Part shown: positions 9,368-18,631 of the stretch, one piece after another | How positions within the stretch are numbered: position 1 is the first letter of the stretch | How the letters are laid out: the number at the start of each line of letters is the position of its first letter | From: Arsukibacterium sp. | Lineage (GTDB): Bacteria; Pseudomonadota; Gammaproteobacteria; Enterobacterales; Alteromonadaceae | Reading direction: 5' to 3' | Assembly: GCF_018402695.1 (NCBI RefSeq) | Contig: NZ_JAGYIM010000009.1 | Coordinates: 186,001-250,000 of the forward strand | Length of the DNA stretch: 64,000 nucleotides | Program-made: the position numbers and the translations under genes | Notes under the pieces: model-generated | Database searches by the model: none | Seen by the model: only the letters and a program-made list of their open reading frames with translations | Told to the model about the DNA's origin: nothing

Positions 9368-10663
9368 ATGATCCCCCCTCGCATCGTAGTTGTTGGCGGT
9401 GGCGCCGGTGGCCTGGAACTGGCTACCCGGCTAGGTAACAAACTGGGCCGGAAAAAACGCGCCCACATCACTCTGGTCGACCGCAATCATACTCATATCT
9501 GGAAGCCGCTGCTGCACGAAGTGGCCACTGGTACGCTTGATGTTGAAATTGATCAACTCAGCTACCGGGCCCACGCTGCCAGCCACCACTTTGAGTTTCA
9601 GCTGGGTAACTTTACCGGATTAAACCGCGAGCAACGCACGGTGACCCTGGCTGCCATTGCCTCAGGTGATGGCGAGCAACTATTGCCAGAACGCGAGCTG
9701 AGCTACGACTATCTGGTGCTGGCCATTGGCAGTATTTCCAATCACTTTAATACCCCGGGCGTGGCAGAACACTGTATTTTTCTGGACAGCCCGGGCCAGG
9801 CTCATCGTTTTCAGCGACGTTTACTCGATGCCTATCTGAAGCTGAATTCGCCTGAACATCCGAAAGACAAACTGAATATTGCCATTGTCGGGGCCGGCGC
9901 AACCGGGGTAGAACTGGCTGCAGAGCTTTATCACGCTGCGGCAGAGCTGAACCTGTATGGCTTTGCCGATTTACGCTCTGAACGGCTGAACATTCATCTG
10001 GTTGAGGCCGGGCCGCGTATTCTGCCGGCCCTGCCGGAACGGATGGCGAATGCGGCTTTAAAAGAGCTACAGAAACTCGGGGTAGATGTCCGGGTTAATA
10101 CCCGGGTTACGGCCGCTGACAGTCAGGGTTTGCAACTGGGCGACCAGCATCTTGACGCTGAGTTAATGGTCTGGGCAGCCGGGATTAAGGCGCCGGATTT
10201 TATGGCTGATTTAGCCGGGCTGGAAACAAACCGTCTTAATCAGCTGCTGGTTAAGGCCACGCTGCAAAGCAGCCGCGACGCCAGTATCTATGTGATCGGT
10301 GATTGTGCGGCTTGTCCGCTACCTGACGGCAAATGGGTCCCTCCGCGGGCCCAGTCAGCGCATCAGATGGCCAGCCTGGTAGCCGCTAATCTTATCGCTA
10401 CCCTCAATAGTAAACCGCTACGGGAGTTCCAGTATAAAGATCACGGCTCGTTAATCTCATTAAGCCGCTTTGGTACCGTAGGCAGCTTAATGGGCAATCT
10501 GGTAGGCGGCGCTATGATGATCGAAGGCCGGATAGCCCGCTTGGCGTATATTTCGTTATACCGGATGCATCAGGTTGCGCTGCATGGCTGGCTGAAAATG
10601 CTGGTGATCTCACTGGTCGCGCGCATTAATCGCATTGTCCGGCCACGACTTAAACTGCATTAA
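9368..10663 (+). CDS. ndh: type II NADH:quinone oxidoreductase (NDH-2)
   Basis: A 431-residue peripheral inner-membrane flavoprotein that passes electrons from NADH to quinone without pumping protons. The FAD-binding Rossmann motif [14 protein letters not shown] is near the N-terminus, a second nucleotide motif [15 protein letters not shown] is near residue 175, and the conserved VWAAGIKAP and YVIGDCA segments follow. The C-terminal amphipathic region ([16 protein letters not shown]) is the membrane-binding part. A GGAAGGAAAG ribosome site is clear. The 3' end overlaps the convergent downstream gene by 54 bases. Confidence 0.92.
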   Translation: MIPPRIVVVGGGAGGLELATRLGNKLGRKKRAHITLVDRNHTHIWKPLLHEVATGTLDVEIDQLSYRAHAASHHFEFQLGNFTGLNREQRTVTLAAIASGDGEQLLPERELSYDYLVLAIGSISNHFNTPGVAEHCIFLDSPGQAHRFQRRLLDAYLKLNSPEHPKDKLNIAIVGAGATGVELAAELYHAAAELNLYGFADLRSERLNIHLVEAGPRILPALPERMANAALKELQKLGVDVRVNTRVTAADSQGLQLGDQHLDAELMVWAAGIKAPDFMADLAGLETNRLNQLLVKATLQSSRDASIYVIGDCAACPLPDGKWVPPRAQSAHQMASLVAANLIATLNSKPLREFQYKDHGSLISLSRFGTVGSLMGNLVGGAMMIEGRIARLAYISLYRMHQVALHGWLKMLVISLVARINRIVRPRLKLH

Positions 10664-11494
10664 CGCGTTCTGCTGTAACTGGTTGATGTCAGTGCTCAGC
10701 CTGCGCCGGGCACTGTCATCAAGCCAGCGCTGCATCGCCTCAATATAAGACTGTTGTTGCCATAGCTCTGGTAATAGCCGATCTATCACCGCAATTGCTG
10801 CCTGGCCTACAGCATCGTTGGTGCAGGTTACATGGGACACACTGGCGATATTGGCATTAACAATAGCACGGTGCTCCAGAGTCGCCGCTACCGGCAGTAA
10901 CTGGTTGAAATACTCCATTCGCTCCGGATACTCGACTACGTAATCTACCCTGCCGCTGAGCAGCAACGCCGCTGCATTTACATCACCACTTAACGAATAA
11001 CTGCTAAGGTTACTGCCTGCTTGCTGCAGCACCTTCAATACCGGTTCGGGATAAAACCGGTTGGGTTGGTACACCCCGGTTAATGCCGGGTCCTGCGTCA
11101 GCTTTTCAATTACCACGCCATCAGGCTGATTAGCCTGATGCTCACTAAGACGACCAGCGAGAAAGCCAACAGCCAGTGCAGGCCCTACCGCCATGGGTCT
11201 GGAAAACAGCCGGTTGCCCGCGCGCTGCTCTGAATATAAGGTACCAACGGTACAATTAGCAGTTTCAGCGTCAATAAACACCTGTTCCAGTTTGGCCAGG
11301 CTGACCAGCCGTGACTGATGATTAAACTCAGGCATTAAGGTCGTTATTTGCTGATGTAATAAATCAAACGTACCCTGGCCCTGATAGGGGCCATTGATAA
11401 TCTGATGTGGTGGCCAGTCGGTCTGCAACCAGTTAAGCTGAGGCTTAGCCTGAGCGCCGAACGCCAGCAGCAAAAATAAACCTCTTAGTAACAT
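10610..11494 (-). CDS. periplasmic solute-binding-like protein (TIGR02285 type)
   Basis: A 294-residue protein with a short signal peptide ([16 protein letters not shown]) and a two-lobed family-3-type binding-protein fold, by motif appearance ([53 protein letters not shown]). Such proteins are often annotated TIGR02285. The ligand is unknown and no transporter permease lies nearby, so a sensing or orphan role is as likely as transport. It overlaps the ndh 3' end on the opposite strand. Confidence 0.65.
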   Translation of the reverse strand: MLLRGLFLLLAFGAQAKPQLNWLQTDWPPHQIINGPYQGQGTFDLLHQQITTLMPEFNHQSRLVSLAKLEQVFIDAETANCTVGTLYSEQRAGNRLFSRPMAVGPALAVGFLAGRLSEHQANQPDGVVIEKLTQDPALTGVYQPNRFYPEPVLKVLQQAGSNLSSYSLSGDVNAAALLLSGRVDYVVEYPERMEYFNQLLPVAATLEHRAIVNANIASVSHVTCTNDAVGQAAIAVIDRLLPELWQQQSYIEAMQRWLDDSARRRLSTDINQLQQNALMQFKSWPDNAINARDQ

Positions 11495-11564
11495 AAGTAG
11501 CCCCGATATTAACCGATTTAACTTTAGCCAATAACGGGACCAAATGCCAATCCCTTATTCAGGT

Positions 11565-12881
11565 TTAACCAATAGTATGATGTACCAGGGGTAACCGTTC
11601 CGCATTTTCCGGCGTAACTGTCAGTGCCGCCAGATATTCCTGACAGGCAATAGCAGCAGCCTCGGTGCTGGCGGCATGCACAGTCGCAAGCCGGTCACCC
11701 TGTTGTACCTTGCTGCCGTTACTGAGGATATCGCTAAATCCGACAGCCGGGTCAATTTGCTGGCTGGGGTGCGAGCGGCCGCCACCTAAACGCACCACGG
11801 CCATACCCAGGCCAACGGTATTGTTATAACTCAGATAACCACTCTGAGGCGCAATAATATCCTGCACCACCGGTGCGCTGGCTAAATACTGCTGTGGTTT
11901 TTCCAGTAAATCGGCCGGGCCACCCAGCTCCGCCACCATTTTGCTGAATATTTCCGCGGCTTTACCGGAACTCAGGCTGTGCTCCAGGGCATTAATTGCC
12001 GCGGCTTTATCTGAATGCAGGCCACCGAGCATTAACATATTGGCACCCAGCTCCAGGGTCAGCTGATGCAACCGCGGCTCGCGGTACTTACCGCTCAGGT
12101 AATCAAGGGTTTCTATTACTTCCAGGGCATTACCGGCTGTGCTACCTAAAATCTGGTTCATATCGGTAATTAAGGCGCGGGTGGCCACGCCAGCGCCGGT
12201 GGCGGTGTTAACAATGCTGGTGGCCAGCGCACTGGCATCCTCAGCGGTGGCCATAATAGCGCCATTGCCCACTTTGACATCCATCACCAGCGCATCCAGG
12301 CCCTCAGATAACTTTTTCGACAAAATGGAGGCGGTAATCAGCGGAATCGACTCTACTGTCGCGGTGACATCGCGAATGCCATACAAGCGGCGGTCGGCAG
12401 GTGCCAGTTCGCTGCTCTGGCCAACTATCACGCAACCGAGCTGCGGCAACAGCTGCTCAATCCGGCTGAGGCTTTGGGTACAGCTGTAGCCCGGAATACT
12501 TTCCAGTTTATCAACCGTGCCGCCGGTATGGCCCAGGCCGCGGCCAGCAATACTTGGCATAAAAGCACCACAAGCCGCCACCATAGGTGCCAGCATCAGG
12601 GTCACTTTATCGCCCACGCCACCGGTGCTGTGTTTATCCACCACCGGGCCGTTCAGCCTGCCCTGCCAGTTCAGCACGGTGCCGGAATCGCGCATCGCCA
12701 GAGTCAGCTCGACAATTTCACTGACCGCCATGCCATTTAAGTAAATCGCCATTGCCAGCGCGGCTGCCTGGCTGTCACTGAAGCTGTCATCGGTTAAGCC
12801 TTGCACAAACTGACGAATTTCAGCATGGCTTAACGGTTTACCGTTACGTTTGGTTTTAATAATTTCCTGTGGAATGGCCAT
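11565..12881 (-). CDS. deoA: thymidine phosphorylase
   Basis: A 438-residue enzyme splitting thymidine with phosphate into thymine and deoxyribose-1-phosphate. Family motifs include KHSTGGVGDKVTLMLAPMVA (the pyrimidine phosphorylase signature), GRGLGHTGGTVDKLES and VMDVKVGNGA. Length matches E. coli DeoA (440). It starts 2 bases after the cytidine deaminase stop, so cdd-deoA form a pyrimidine nucleoside salvage operon. No deoB, deoC or deoD is in the window. Confidence 0.95.
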   Translation of the reverse strand: MAIPQEIIKTKRNGKPLSHAEIRQFVQGLTDDSFSDSQAAALAMAIYLNGMAVSEIVELTLAMRDSGTVLNWQGRLNGPVVDKHSTGGVGDKVTLMLAPMVAACGAFMPSIAGRGLGHTGGTVDKLESIPGYSCTQSLSRIEQLLPQLGCVIVGQSSELAPADRRLYGIRDVTATVESIPLITASILSKKLSEGLDALVMDVKVGNGAIMATAEDASALATSIVNTATGAGVATRALITDMNQILGSTAGNALEVIETLDYLSGKYREPRLHQLTLELGANMLMLGGLHSDKAAAINALEHSLSSGKAAEIFSKMVAELGGPADLLEKPQQYLASAPVVQDIIAPQSGYLSYNNTVGLGMAVVRLGGGRSHPSQQIDPAVGFSDILSNGSKVQQGDRLATVHAASTEAAAIACQEYLAALTVTPENAERLPLVHHTIG

Positions 12882-12883
12882 GA

Positions 12884-13315
12884 TTAACTGTCCTTACTGA
12901 TTTTTTCGCTGGCAGCCAGATAAGTTGGGGTAAAGGCATCGGGCAGCAATTGCTGCAGGCTCCAGCTTTGCTGCTGGCCTAAATGGTTACTGCTGGCAAT
13001 CGGGGCTTCTGGCATAAAAAACTCGGCAATCACCTGGCGGCAAATACCACAGGGCGGGGTTAGTTTACTTTGTGGCGTGTACACCAGTAAGGCAACGAAC
13101 TTGCGCTCGCCAGCCACCACTGCCGCGGCTATGGCATTACGTTCGGCGCACACGGTGCCGCCATAAGAGGCGTTTTCGACATTACAACCGGCATAAATTT
13201 TGCCACTCTCGGCCTGGATAGCCACGCCAACCGGGAACTGACTATAGGGTGCATAGGCCTGCTCTGAGGCCGCTTTGGCGGCAGCATTCAGTGCTGCCCA
13301 ATTAATTGCTGTCAC
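12884..13315 (-). CDS. cdd: cytidine deaminase (short tetrameric form)
   Basis: A 143-residue zinc enzyme deaminating cytidine and deoxycytidine to uridine and deoxyuridine. The catalytic motif is CAERNA, with ligands completed by PCGICRQ (three-Cys zinc site of the short homotetrameric class, unlike the long E. coli enzyme). The substrate motif NVENASYGGTVC precedes it. It feeds deoA, which lies 2 bases downstream. Confidence 0.94.
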   Translation of the reverse strand: MTAINWAALNAAAKAASEQAYAPYSQFPVGVAIQAESGKIYAGCNVENASYGGTVCAERNAIAAAVVAGERKFVALLVYTPQSKLTPPCGICRQVIAEFFMPEAPIASSNHLGQQQSWSLQQLLPDAFTPTYLAASEKISKDS

Positions 13316-13394
13316 GCGGAATAACCTGCTTAATTACGGCCGTACAGTGTTGCCGCGAAACCGCTGCAGGTCAAGCTTGTTAGTTAATCTGATG

Positions 13395-14174
13395 TTAGTT
13401 TTTCAAGGTAAACACATCTGCATCTAAATGTGCCGGAAACGCCTGGCGGTATTGCGCCAGTGCGCTGCCATCCAGCGTGGCCTGCAGCACGCCGGCTTCT
13501 CCTTTAGGAAGGCCCGCCAGTAACTGGCCCTGATAATCGATCACCACACTGTCGCCGCTGTAGTGGACGTCATTACCGTCCTGACCGACGCGGTTCACAC
13601 CCAGCACAAAAGCCTGATTCTCAATGGCCCGGGCTACTAACAGGCTGGTCCAGGCGTAGCGGCGCGCTGCCGGCCAGTTTGCGACATAAATCAGCACATC
13701 ATAGTCATTCAAATTGCGGCTGAATACCGGGAAGCGCAGGTCGTAACAGACCTGCAGGCAAAAGCGCATACCGCGCCAGCGCACGATAACCCGCTGTTGT
13801 CCCGCCTGATAGGCCTGATGCTCGCCGGTCATCCGGAACAGGTGTTTTTTATCGTAGTAGCTAACCGCACCATCCGGCGTGACAAAATACAGCCGGTTTA
13901 CATAGGCGCCGTCGGCTATCTTTACCGCCAACGAGCCGGTTATCGCGGCGTTTAACGCTTTTGCCTGGTCAATTAAAAAGGCCAGACCCGGGCCCGGCTC
14001 AGCTTCAGCGATTTCAGCACTTTGCATACTAAAACCGCTGCTAAACATTTCCGGCAGCACCACTAAATCGGTAGGCGGTAACCCAGCTAACAGCGTGCTG
14101 AAATGGGCCAGATTAGCCGCACTATCCTGCCAGTACAGTTCAGTTTGCAGCAGGCTGACTTTTATAGCTGACAT
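13395..14174 (-). CDS. omega-amidase (YafV/Nit2-like nitrilase family)
   Basis: About 259 residues from the ATG at 14174, chosen because a GGAG ribosome site sits just upstream and MSAIKVSLLQ is the usual family start. The nitrilase triad is visible: Glu in LPEMFSSGF, Lys in YYDKKHLFRM and Cys in LQVCYDLRFP. Relatives (E. coli YafV, mammalian Nit2) hydrolyse alpha-ketoglutaramate and similar omega-amides. Its start overlaps the end of a YbdL-type aminotransferase by 13 bases. That suggests a glutamine-transaminase/omega-amidase couple: the aminotransferase makes methionine with glutamine as donor and this enzyme removes the keto-amide product. Confidence 0.85.
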   Translation of the reverse strand: MSAIKVSLLQTELYWQDSAANLAHFSTLLAGLPPTDLVVLPEMFSSGFSMQSAEIAEAEPGPGLAFLIDQAKALNAAITGSLAVKIADGAYVNRLYFVTPDGAVSYYDKKHLFRMTGEHQAYQAGQQRVIVRWRGMRFCLQVCYDLRFPVFSRNLNDYDVLIYVANWPAARRYAWTSLLVARAIENQAFVLGVNRVGQDGNDVHYSGDSVVIDYQGQLLAGLPKGEAGVLQATLDGSALAQYRQAFPAHLDADVFTLKN

Positions 14175-15307
14175 AATATCTCCGCGGCCTGGTTTAAGGT
14201 TGCCGGCGTTTTGGCAAAACAAAAGCGGATCAGCCGGGCATCGCCGGTTTGTTGATAAAACACACTGAGCGGGATAGCGGCAACTTTATGTTCAATGGTT
14301 AACCAGCGGCAAAACTCGACATCGGCCATATCACTTATTGCCCTGTAGTCTGCCAGTTGAAAATAGGTTGCTGCACTGGGTAACAACTGCAAACGACTGC
14401 TGCTAAGCGCACTGACAAACTGGTCGCGCTTCTGGCGGTAAAACGCGGCCAGGCCGCTAACCTGCTCCGGCTGCATTGCCAGCATATCGGTAATGGCATA
14501 TTGGGCCGGGGTAAAGCTGGAAAAGGTCACATACTGATGAATTTTCCGAAACTCCGCACTTAACGCTGGCGGCGCAATGCAATAACCCAACTTCCAGCCG
14601 GTAACATGAAAGGTTTTACCAAAAGACGAGACGATAAAACTGCGTTCCGCCAGTGCCGGATAACAGTGGGCACTTAACTGCGGCGCGCCGTCAAACACCA
14701 TATGCTCATACACTTCATCGCTAAGGCAATACAAACCATGCTGACATACTAGCTGCTGCAAGGCCTGCCAGTCGGCATCACTGAATACCGTGGCGGTCGG
14801 GTTGTGCGGGCTGTTAACAATAATCAATTTAGTGCGCGGGTTTATGGCCGCTGCTACCTGCTGCCAGTCTACCCTGAATTGTGGCGCCAGCAGGTTCAGA
14901 TGTACCGTGCTGCCACCAGCTAACTTTACCGCCGGTGCATAGCTATCGTAAGCCGGGTCAAACACAATCACTTCATCACCGGGCTGCACTAACGCCTGTA
15001 TCGCCACAAATAATGCCTCTGTTGCCCCGGAGGTAACAGTGATCTCATTATCGGGGTTAATGCCGCGCCGGTAACAACGCTGCACCAGCTCAGCAATTTG
15101 CTGGCGTAACGGCAAAATACCCGGCATTGGCGCATATTGGTTAGCACCATGCCGACTATGGTAACTAAGTCGCTGCAACAGATAGTTATCCGGGGCAAAA
15201 TCCGGAAACCCCTGCGATAAATTAATGGCTTGCTGCTCCGCCGCCAGCTGACTCATCTGGCTGAAAATGCTGCTGCCCAGCTTGGGTAGTTTCGATTGTA
15301 AGGCCAT
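14162..15307 (-). CDS. ybdL: methionine aminotransferase (YbdL-type, PLP)
   Basis: About 381 residues from the ATG at 15307; the frame is open to 15349, but MALQSKLPKLGSSIFSQM aligns with the E. coli YbdL start. It is a fold-type I PLP enzyme with LSQGFPDF, QYAPMPG, NSPHNPT, SDEVYEHMVF and the PLP-lysine motif SSFGKTFHVTGWKLG. YbdL prefers methionine and aromatic amino acids. Here it is translationally linked to an omega-amidase and divergent from mtnBCD, which fits the last step of methionine salvage (ketomethylthiobutyrate to methionine). A MetJ-box-like sequence lies in the shared upstream region. Confidence 0.88.
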   Translation of the reverse strand: MALQSKLPKLGSSIFSQMSQLAAEQQAINLSQGFPDFAPDNYLLQRLSYHSRHGANQYAPMPGILPLRQQIAELVQRCYRRGINPDNEITVTSGATEALFVAIQALVQPGDEVIVFDPAYDSYAPAVKLAGGSTVHLNLLAPQFRVDWQQVAAAINPRTKLIIVNSPHNPTATVFSDADWQALQQLVCQHGLYCLSDEVYEHMVFDGAPQLSAHCYPALAERSFIVSSFGKTFHVTGWKLGYCIAPPALSAEFRKIHQYVTFSSFTPAQYAITDMLAMQPEQVSGLAAFYRQKRDQFVSALSSSRLQLLPSAATYFQLADYRAISDMADVEFCRWLTIEHKVAAIPLSVFYQQTGDARLIRFCFAKTPATLNQAAEILCQL

Positions 15308-15367
15308 ATGCTCAGAAAAAGTTGCCAAAACCAGCGTGAATGCTATCATTCAGCCTGTTTTGTGTAT

Positions 15368-15391
15368 AGACATCTAAATGGTTAAACGTTT
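15368..15391. promoter_or_regulatory. candidate MetJ operator between ybdL and mtnB
   Basis: Three consecutive 8-mers, AGACATCT, AAATGGTT and AAACGTTT, match the met-box consensus AGACGTCT at 7, 4 and 6 of 8 positions. They lie about 60 bases upstream of the ybdL start and 50 bases upstream of mtnB, so one operator could serve both. The middle unit is weak. Confidence 0.45.
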
Positions 15392-15440
15392 AGCTATCGA
15401 CGTTTTATGTAACAAGAGCAGATTTTTATGACGGGCTTTT

Positions 15441-16079
15441 ATGAATAGTACTGCGCAGCTACATCAACTCAATCCCAATGCCATCGCGCTCTGCGCACTG
15501 GGCCGCTGGGTAGCCAACCGGCAGTGGGTACCGGCTACCGGCGGTAACTTTTCCATCCGCAGCGGCGATAACAGCGCGCTGGTAACTGCCTCAGGGAAAG
15601 AGAAAGGTGAGCTCAGCCCGCAAGACTTATTGCCGGTTAGCTGGCAAGGCCAGCAGCTCAGTTGCAGCGGCACGCCCTCGGCTGAAACAGCATTGCATGC
15701 CATGCTGTACCAGCTAAACCCGGCCACTAAAGCGGTGTTGCATACCCACTCGGTGCAGGCCACGGTATTTTCCAGGCTATTCACTCAGGATAACTACCTG
15801 TTTGCCGGCTATGAAATGCAAAAAGCCATTAGCGGTATCAGTAGCCACGAGCAGCTGCTGCCTCTGGCCATTTTTGATAACACTCAGGATATCCCGGCGC
15901 TGGCCGCCGAGGTTGCACAGCGCTGGCACAAGCAACCGCTGCAATATGGGTTACTGGTGCGCGGCCATGGCCTCTATGTCTGGGGTAACAGCCTGGAACA
16001 GGCAAAAAGGCATTTAGAAGGCTGGGAGTTTCTTATAAACTGCGAGCTGGAACGTTTTAAAATTGCAGGCCTGCCGTGA
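15441..16079 (+). CDS. mtnB: methylthioribulose-1-phosphate dehydratase
   Basis: A 212-residue class II aldolase-fold zinc enzyme of the methionine salvage pathway, dehydrating methylthioribulose-1-P. Visible motifs are TGGNFSIRSG near the N-terminus, ASGKEKGELSPQD, the acidic residue in SAETALHAMLY, the zinc ligands of HTHSVQATVFSRL and the third His in VRGHGLYVWG. Its stop overlaps the GTG start of mtnC by 4 bases, so mtnBCD are one tightly coupled operon. Confidence 0.93.
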   Translation: MNSTAQLHQLNPNAIALCALGRWVANRQWVPATGGNFSIRSGDNSALVTASGKEKGELSPQDLLPVSWQGQQLSCSGTPSAETALHAMLYQLNPATKAVLHTHSVQATVFSRLFTQDNYLFAGYEMQKAISGISSHEQLLPLAIFDNTQDIPALAAEVAQRWHKQPLQYGLLVRGHGLYVWGNSLEQAKRHLEGWEFLINCELERFKIAGLP

Positions 16080-16759
16080 ATTACACCGCCATTATTACCG
16101 ATATTGAAGGCACCACCAGTCGCATCAGCTTTGTCACCGAGGTGCTGTTTCCTTATGCTGCAAAACATCTACCGGCATTTATCCGGGCGCAGCAACAGGA
16201 TCCCGCCGTGGCGACTGAACTGCATGAAGTACGTAAGCTGCTGGGCGAGCCAGCAGCCGATACCGAGCGCTGCATAGCACAATTACTGAACTGGCTGGCA
16301 GCTGATCAGAAAGTAACGCCACTGAAAACCCTGCAGGGCATGGTCTGGGCCGACGGCTACCAGAGTGGCGCTTTTACCGGCCATGTTTATCCGGACGTTG
16401 CAGCCAAACTAGCCGACTGGCACCGCCAGGGCATTAAGCTCTTCGTCTACAGCTCCGGCTCGGTCGCGGCGCAGCAACTGCTATTCAAACACAGCGATTT
16501 TGGCGATTTAACGCCGCTGTTCACCGGCTATTTCGACACCCGCATCGGCGCCAAGCGCGAAGTCTCCGCCTATGCTGCCATTTTACAACAGCTGCAAATG
16601 CCACCGCGCCAGGTGTTGTTTTTATCTGATGTCACAGCGGAACTGGATGCCGCCTGCCAGCTGGGTATTGATACGGTGCAGCTTATCCGGGAAGGCCAGA
16701 GTATGGGTAAGCATAAAACCGCCCACGACTTTTATCAGGTGCAGGAGGTAATGCCATGA
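16076..16759 (+). CDS. mtnC: acireductone synthase (enolase-phosphatase E1)
   Basis: A 227-residue HAD-superfamily enzyme that enolises and dephosphorylates diketo-methylthiopentyl-1-P to acireductone. It uses a GTG start overlapping the mtnB stop. The nucleophile motif is TDIEGTTSRISFV, the cap region contains LKTLQGMVWADGYQSGAF, and the second and third HAD motifs are VYSSGSVAAQQLLF and LFLSDVTAELDAA. The stop overlaps the mtnD start as ATGA. Confidence 0.94.
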   Translation: MNYTAIITDIEGTTSRISFVTEVLFPYAAKHLPAFIRAQQQDPAVATELHEVRKLLGEPAADTERCIAQLLNWLAADQKVTPLKTLQGMVWADGYQSGAFTGHVYPDVAAKLADWHRQGIKLFVYSSGSVAAQQLLFKHSDFGDLTPLFTGYFDTRIGAKREVSAYAAILQQLQMPPRQVLFLSDVTAELDAACQLGIDTVQLIREGQSMGKHKTAHDFYQVQEVMP

Positions 16760-17298
16760 GCCGCTTAACGGTATTTAACGACACTAACCCCGAGCAGGTA
16801 TTGCTCGACAGCACTAATGCAACCGTTATTCAGCAGCAGCTGCAGGCAGCCGGCGTGCAGTTTGCAAAGTGGCAAGCCAGGGCGCCAGTTACTGCAGATA
16901 GCCGCCCGGAGCAAATTCTGGCAGCGTATCATCACGATATCGAGCAATTAAAAGCAGCCGATGGCTATGTTACGGTGGATGTTATTTCGTTAAGTCCGGG
17001 CCATCCGGATAAACAGACGTTACGCCAGAAATTTCTGGCTGAGCATACCCACAGCGAAGATGAAGTGCGGTTTTTTGTCCGTGGCCAGGGCCTGTTTTGC
17101 CTGCATATCGGCAGCAAGGTGTATCAGGTATTGTGTCAGCAACATGATTTAATCAGCGTACCGGCCAACACGCCGCACTGGTTTGATATGGGCAGTGAGC
17201 CAGACTTTACCGCGATCCGCTTATTTAATAACCCCGAGGGCTGGGTCGCTCACTTTACCGGCAGTGATATTGCCAGCCGCTACCCGTTATTAACCTGA
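16756..17298 (+). CDS. mtnD: acireductone dioxygenase
   Basis: A 180-residue cupin that oxidises acireductone to 2-keto-4-methylthiobutyrate and formate (Fe form) or off-pathway products (Ni form). Metal ligands lie in the cupin motif HTHSEDEVRFFVRGQG and the later His of ANTPHWFDMG. It is the last gene of mtnBCD, and its keto-acid product is the expected substrate of the divergent YbdL-type aminotransferase. A hairpin without a T-run follows at 17323-17345. Confidence 0.94.
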   Translation: MSRLTVFNDTNPEQVLLDSTNATVIQQQLQAAGVQFAKWQARAPVTADSRPEQILAAYHHDIEQLKAADGYVTVDVISLSPGHPDKQTLRQKFLAEHTHSEDEVRFFVRGQGLFCLHIGSKVYQVLCQQHDLISVPANTPHWFDMGSEPDFTAIRLFNNPEGWVAHFTGSDIASRYPLLT

Positions 17299-17322
17299 CA
17301 GTCGCCAGTTGCTGCGGCGTTA

Positions 17323-17345
17323 AGCGGCTATTGCCCGTAGCCGCT
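17323..17345 (+). terminator. hairpin after mtnD, possible terminator
   Basis: Perfect 8-bp stem AGCGGCTA / TAGCCGCT with a 7-base loop, 25 bases after the mtnD stop. No T-run follows, so it may be Rho-assisted or only an RNA-stability element. Confidence 0.35.
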
Positions 17346-17474
17346 GCATAAGCTGCTTCAGGCTGGTGCAAACAATCACCACCGCGCCAGCCTTTTCACG
17401 CTATGCTATTGTTTTAGCATTGCTTTAGCGTGCAGAGAAAAGTGGTTTAACTTTTGCAGTCAATTTGTCATCCC

Positions 17475-17506
17475 AGGCTAGTATAATAGGCCTTATATAC
17501 TAGCCT
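17475..17506. promoter_or_regulatory. 32-bp dyad over the LysR-gene promoter
   Basis: Arms AGGCTAGTATA (17475-17485) and TATACTAGCCT (17496-17506) are perfect inverted repeats around a central AGGCCT palindrome. A TATAAT hexamer (17482-17487) lies in the left arm, so a protein bound here would cover the -10 region 27 bases before the LysR start. It is a strong candidate for an autoregulatory operator. Confidence 0.6.
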
Positions 17507-17532
17507 GTATCAGACACCAGGTATTACCAACT

Positions 17533-18420
17533 ATGACTATTCACACGCCACTTCGTGGCTTGCGCTGTTTTTGCGTAGCTGCCGAGTGTTTAAGTTTTAA
17601 AGAAACCGCCAAGCAGCTGTATTTAACACCGTCGGCAGTAAGCCACCAGATTAAACAGCTGGAAGATAACTTAAACCTCAGTTTATTTGAGCGCAAAACC
17701 CGCGCTATTGCCTTAACGGAAACCGGCAAGCGCTTTTATCAGGAAGTGCAGCCACTGTTGGCCCAGCTGGCCGATACCATTGCCCAGTTCAGCCAGGTAG
17801 AGCGGATGCAGGAAGTCAGCATTTCGATGCCGGAATTTTTTGCCAGCGAATTGTTTGTGCCGAAATTAATTGGCTGGTCGGCGCAATACCCGACGATTAA
17901 TTTAAAACTGGAAACAGTAAAGTCACGGCGCGACAGCCCGAAATACACCGATTTATCGATTATCTTGTCCGGCAAAAAGCCGGAGGAAATGCAGGCCTAT
18001 GATCTCTTCCCGATTAGCTATGTCCCGGCCTGCAACCCAAAACTGTATGAGCAAATTCATGGTAAAAGCTACCGGGCACTGGAGAAAACCCCGCTAATTC
18101 TGCACCAGGCCCGGCCCCATGCCTGGCACCAGTGGGCCGAGCATGTTGGCTACCATAACTTTAAACCAAAGCAAATTATTCAGCTCGACAGTATGTTCAG
18201 CGTTGCCCGCGCAGCCCAGCAGGGCTTAGGTGTAGCCCTTATTCCGCTACCTATCAGCCAGAGCTGGTTTAGTAGCGGCAGCCTTGTAAGGCTGTTTGAG
18301 CAGGAGCTGTTAAGCCGCGATCGTTACTACTTAGTGCGCCACGATGACGATGCTAACCGGCCGGAAATTCAGTTGTTAATTGACTGGGTGTTAAAAAGTT
18401 TTCAGCCTGCCAACGGCTGA
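17533..18420 (+). CDS. LysR family transcriptional regulator
   Basis: A 295-residue regulator with an N-terminal winged helix-turn-helix (about 6-65: RGLRCFCVAAECLSFKETAK, LTPSAVSHQIKQLE, LFERKTRAIALTETG) and a C-terminal periplasmic-binding-like effector domain. It most resembles the GcvA branch. It follows mtnBCD by about 230 bases with its own promoter and a 32-bp dyad. Control of the neighbouring methionine salvage genes or of itself is possible but not shown; the effector is unknown. Confidence 0.85.
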   Translation: MTIHTPLRGLRCFCVAAECLSFKETAKQLYLTPSAVSHQIKQLEDNLNLSLFERKTRAIALTETGKRFYQEVQPLLAQLADTIAQFSQVERMQEVSISMPEFFASELFVPKLIGWSAQYPTINLKLETVKSRRDSPKYTDLSIILSGKKPEEMQAYDLFPISYVPACNPKLYEQIHGKSYRALEKTPLILHQARPHAWHQWAEHVGYHNFKPKQIIQLDSMFSVARAAQQGLGVALIPLPISQSWFSSGSLVRLFEQELLSRDRYYLVRHDDDANRPEIQLLIDWVLKSFQPANG

Positions 18421-18631
18421 AAACCAGCTGCGGTGAACAACAGTGGCATAGCAGTGTTTTATGACAGTTGCTGGGGGTTTAGCGCGAAGCATAAGTGAAT
18501 TTTCTTAACCTATCGGTGTGATTTATCTCGTTTGTCAGACCAGTTGCTACTGGCTAAAGTATCCCTGTCGCCACAAAAACTTTCACTACGAAAGGCCGGT
18601 GACCCAAATTTAAACCAAGGGAGAATACGAC

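Noticed and set aside
15308-15440. SAM riboswitch upstream of the salvage genes
   Set aside because: The leader is too short and lacks the expected stems and terminator; the met-box explanation fits better.
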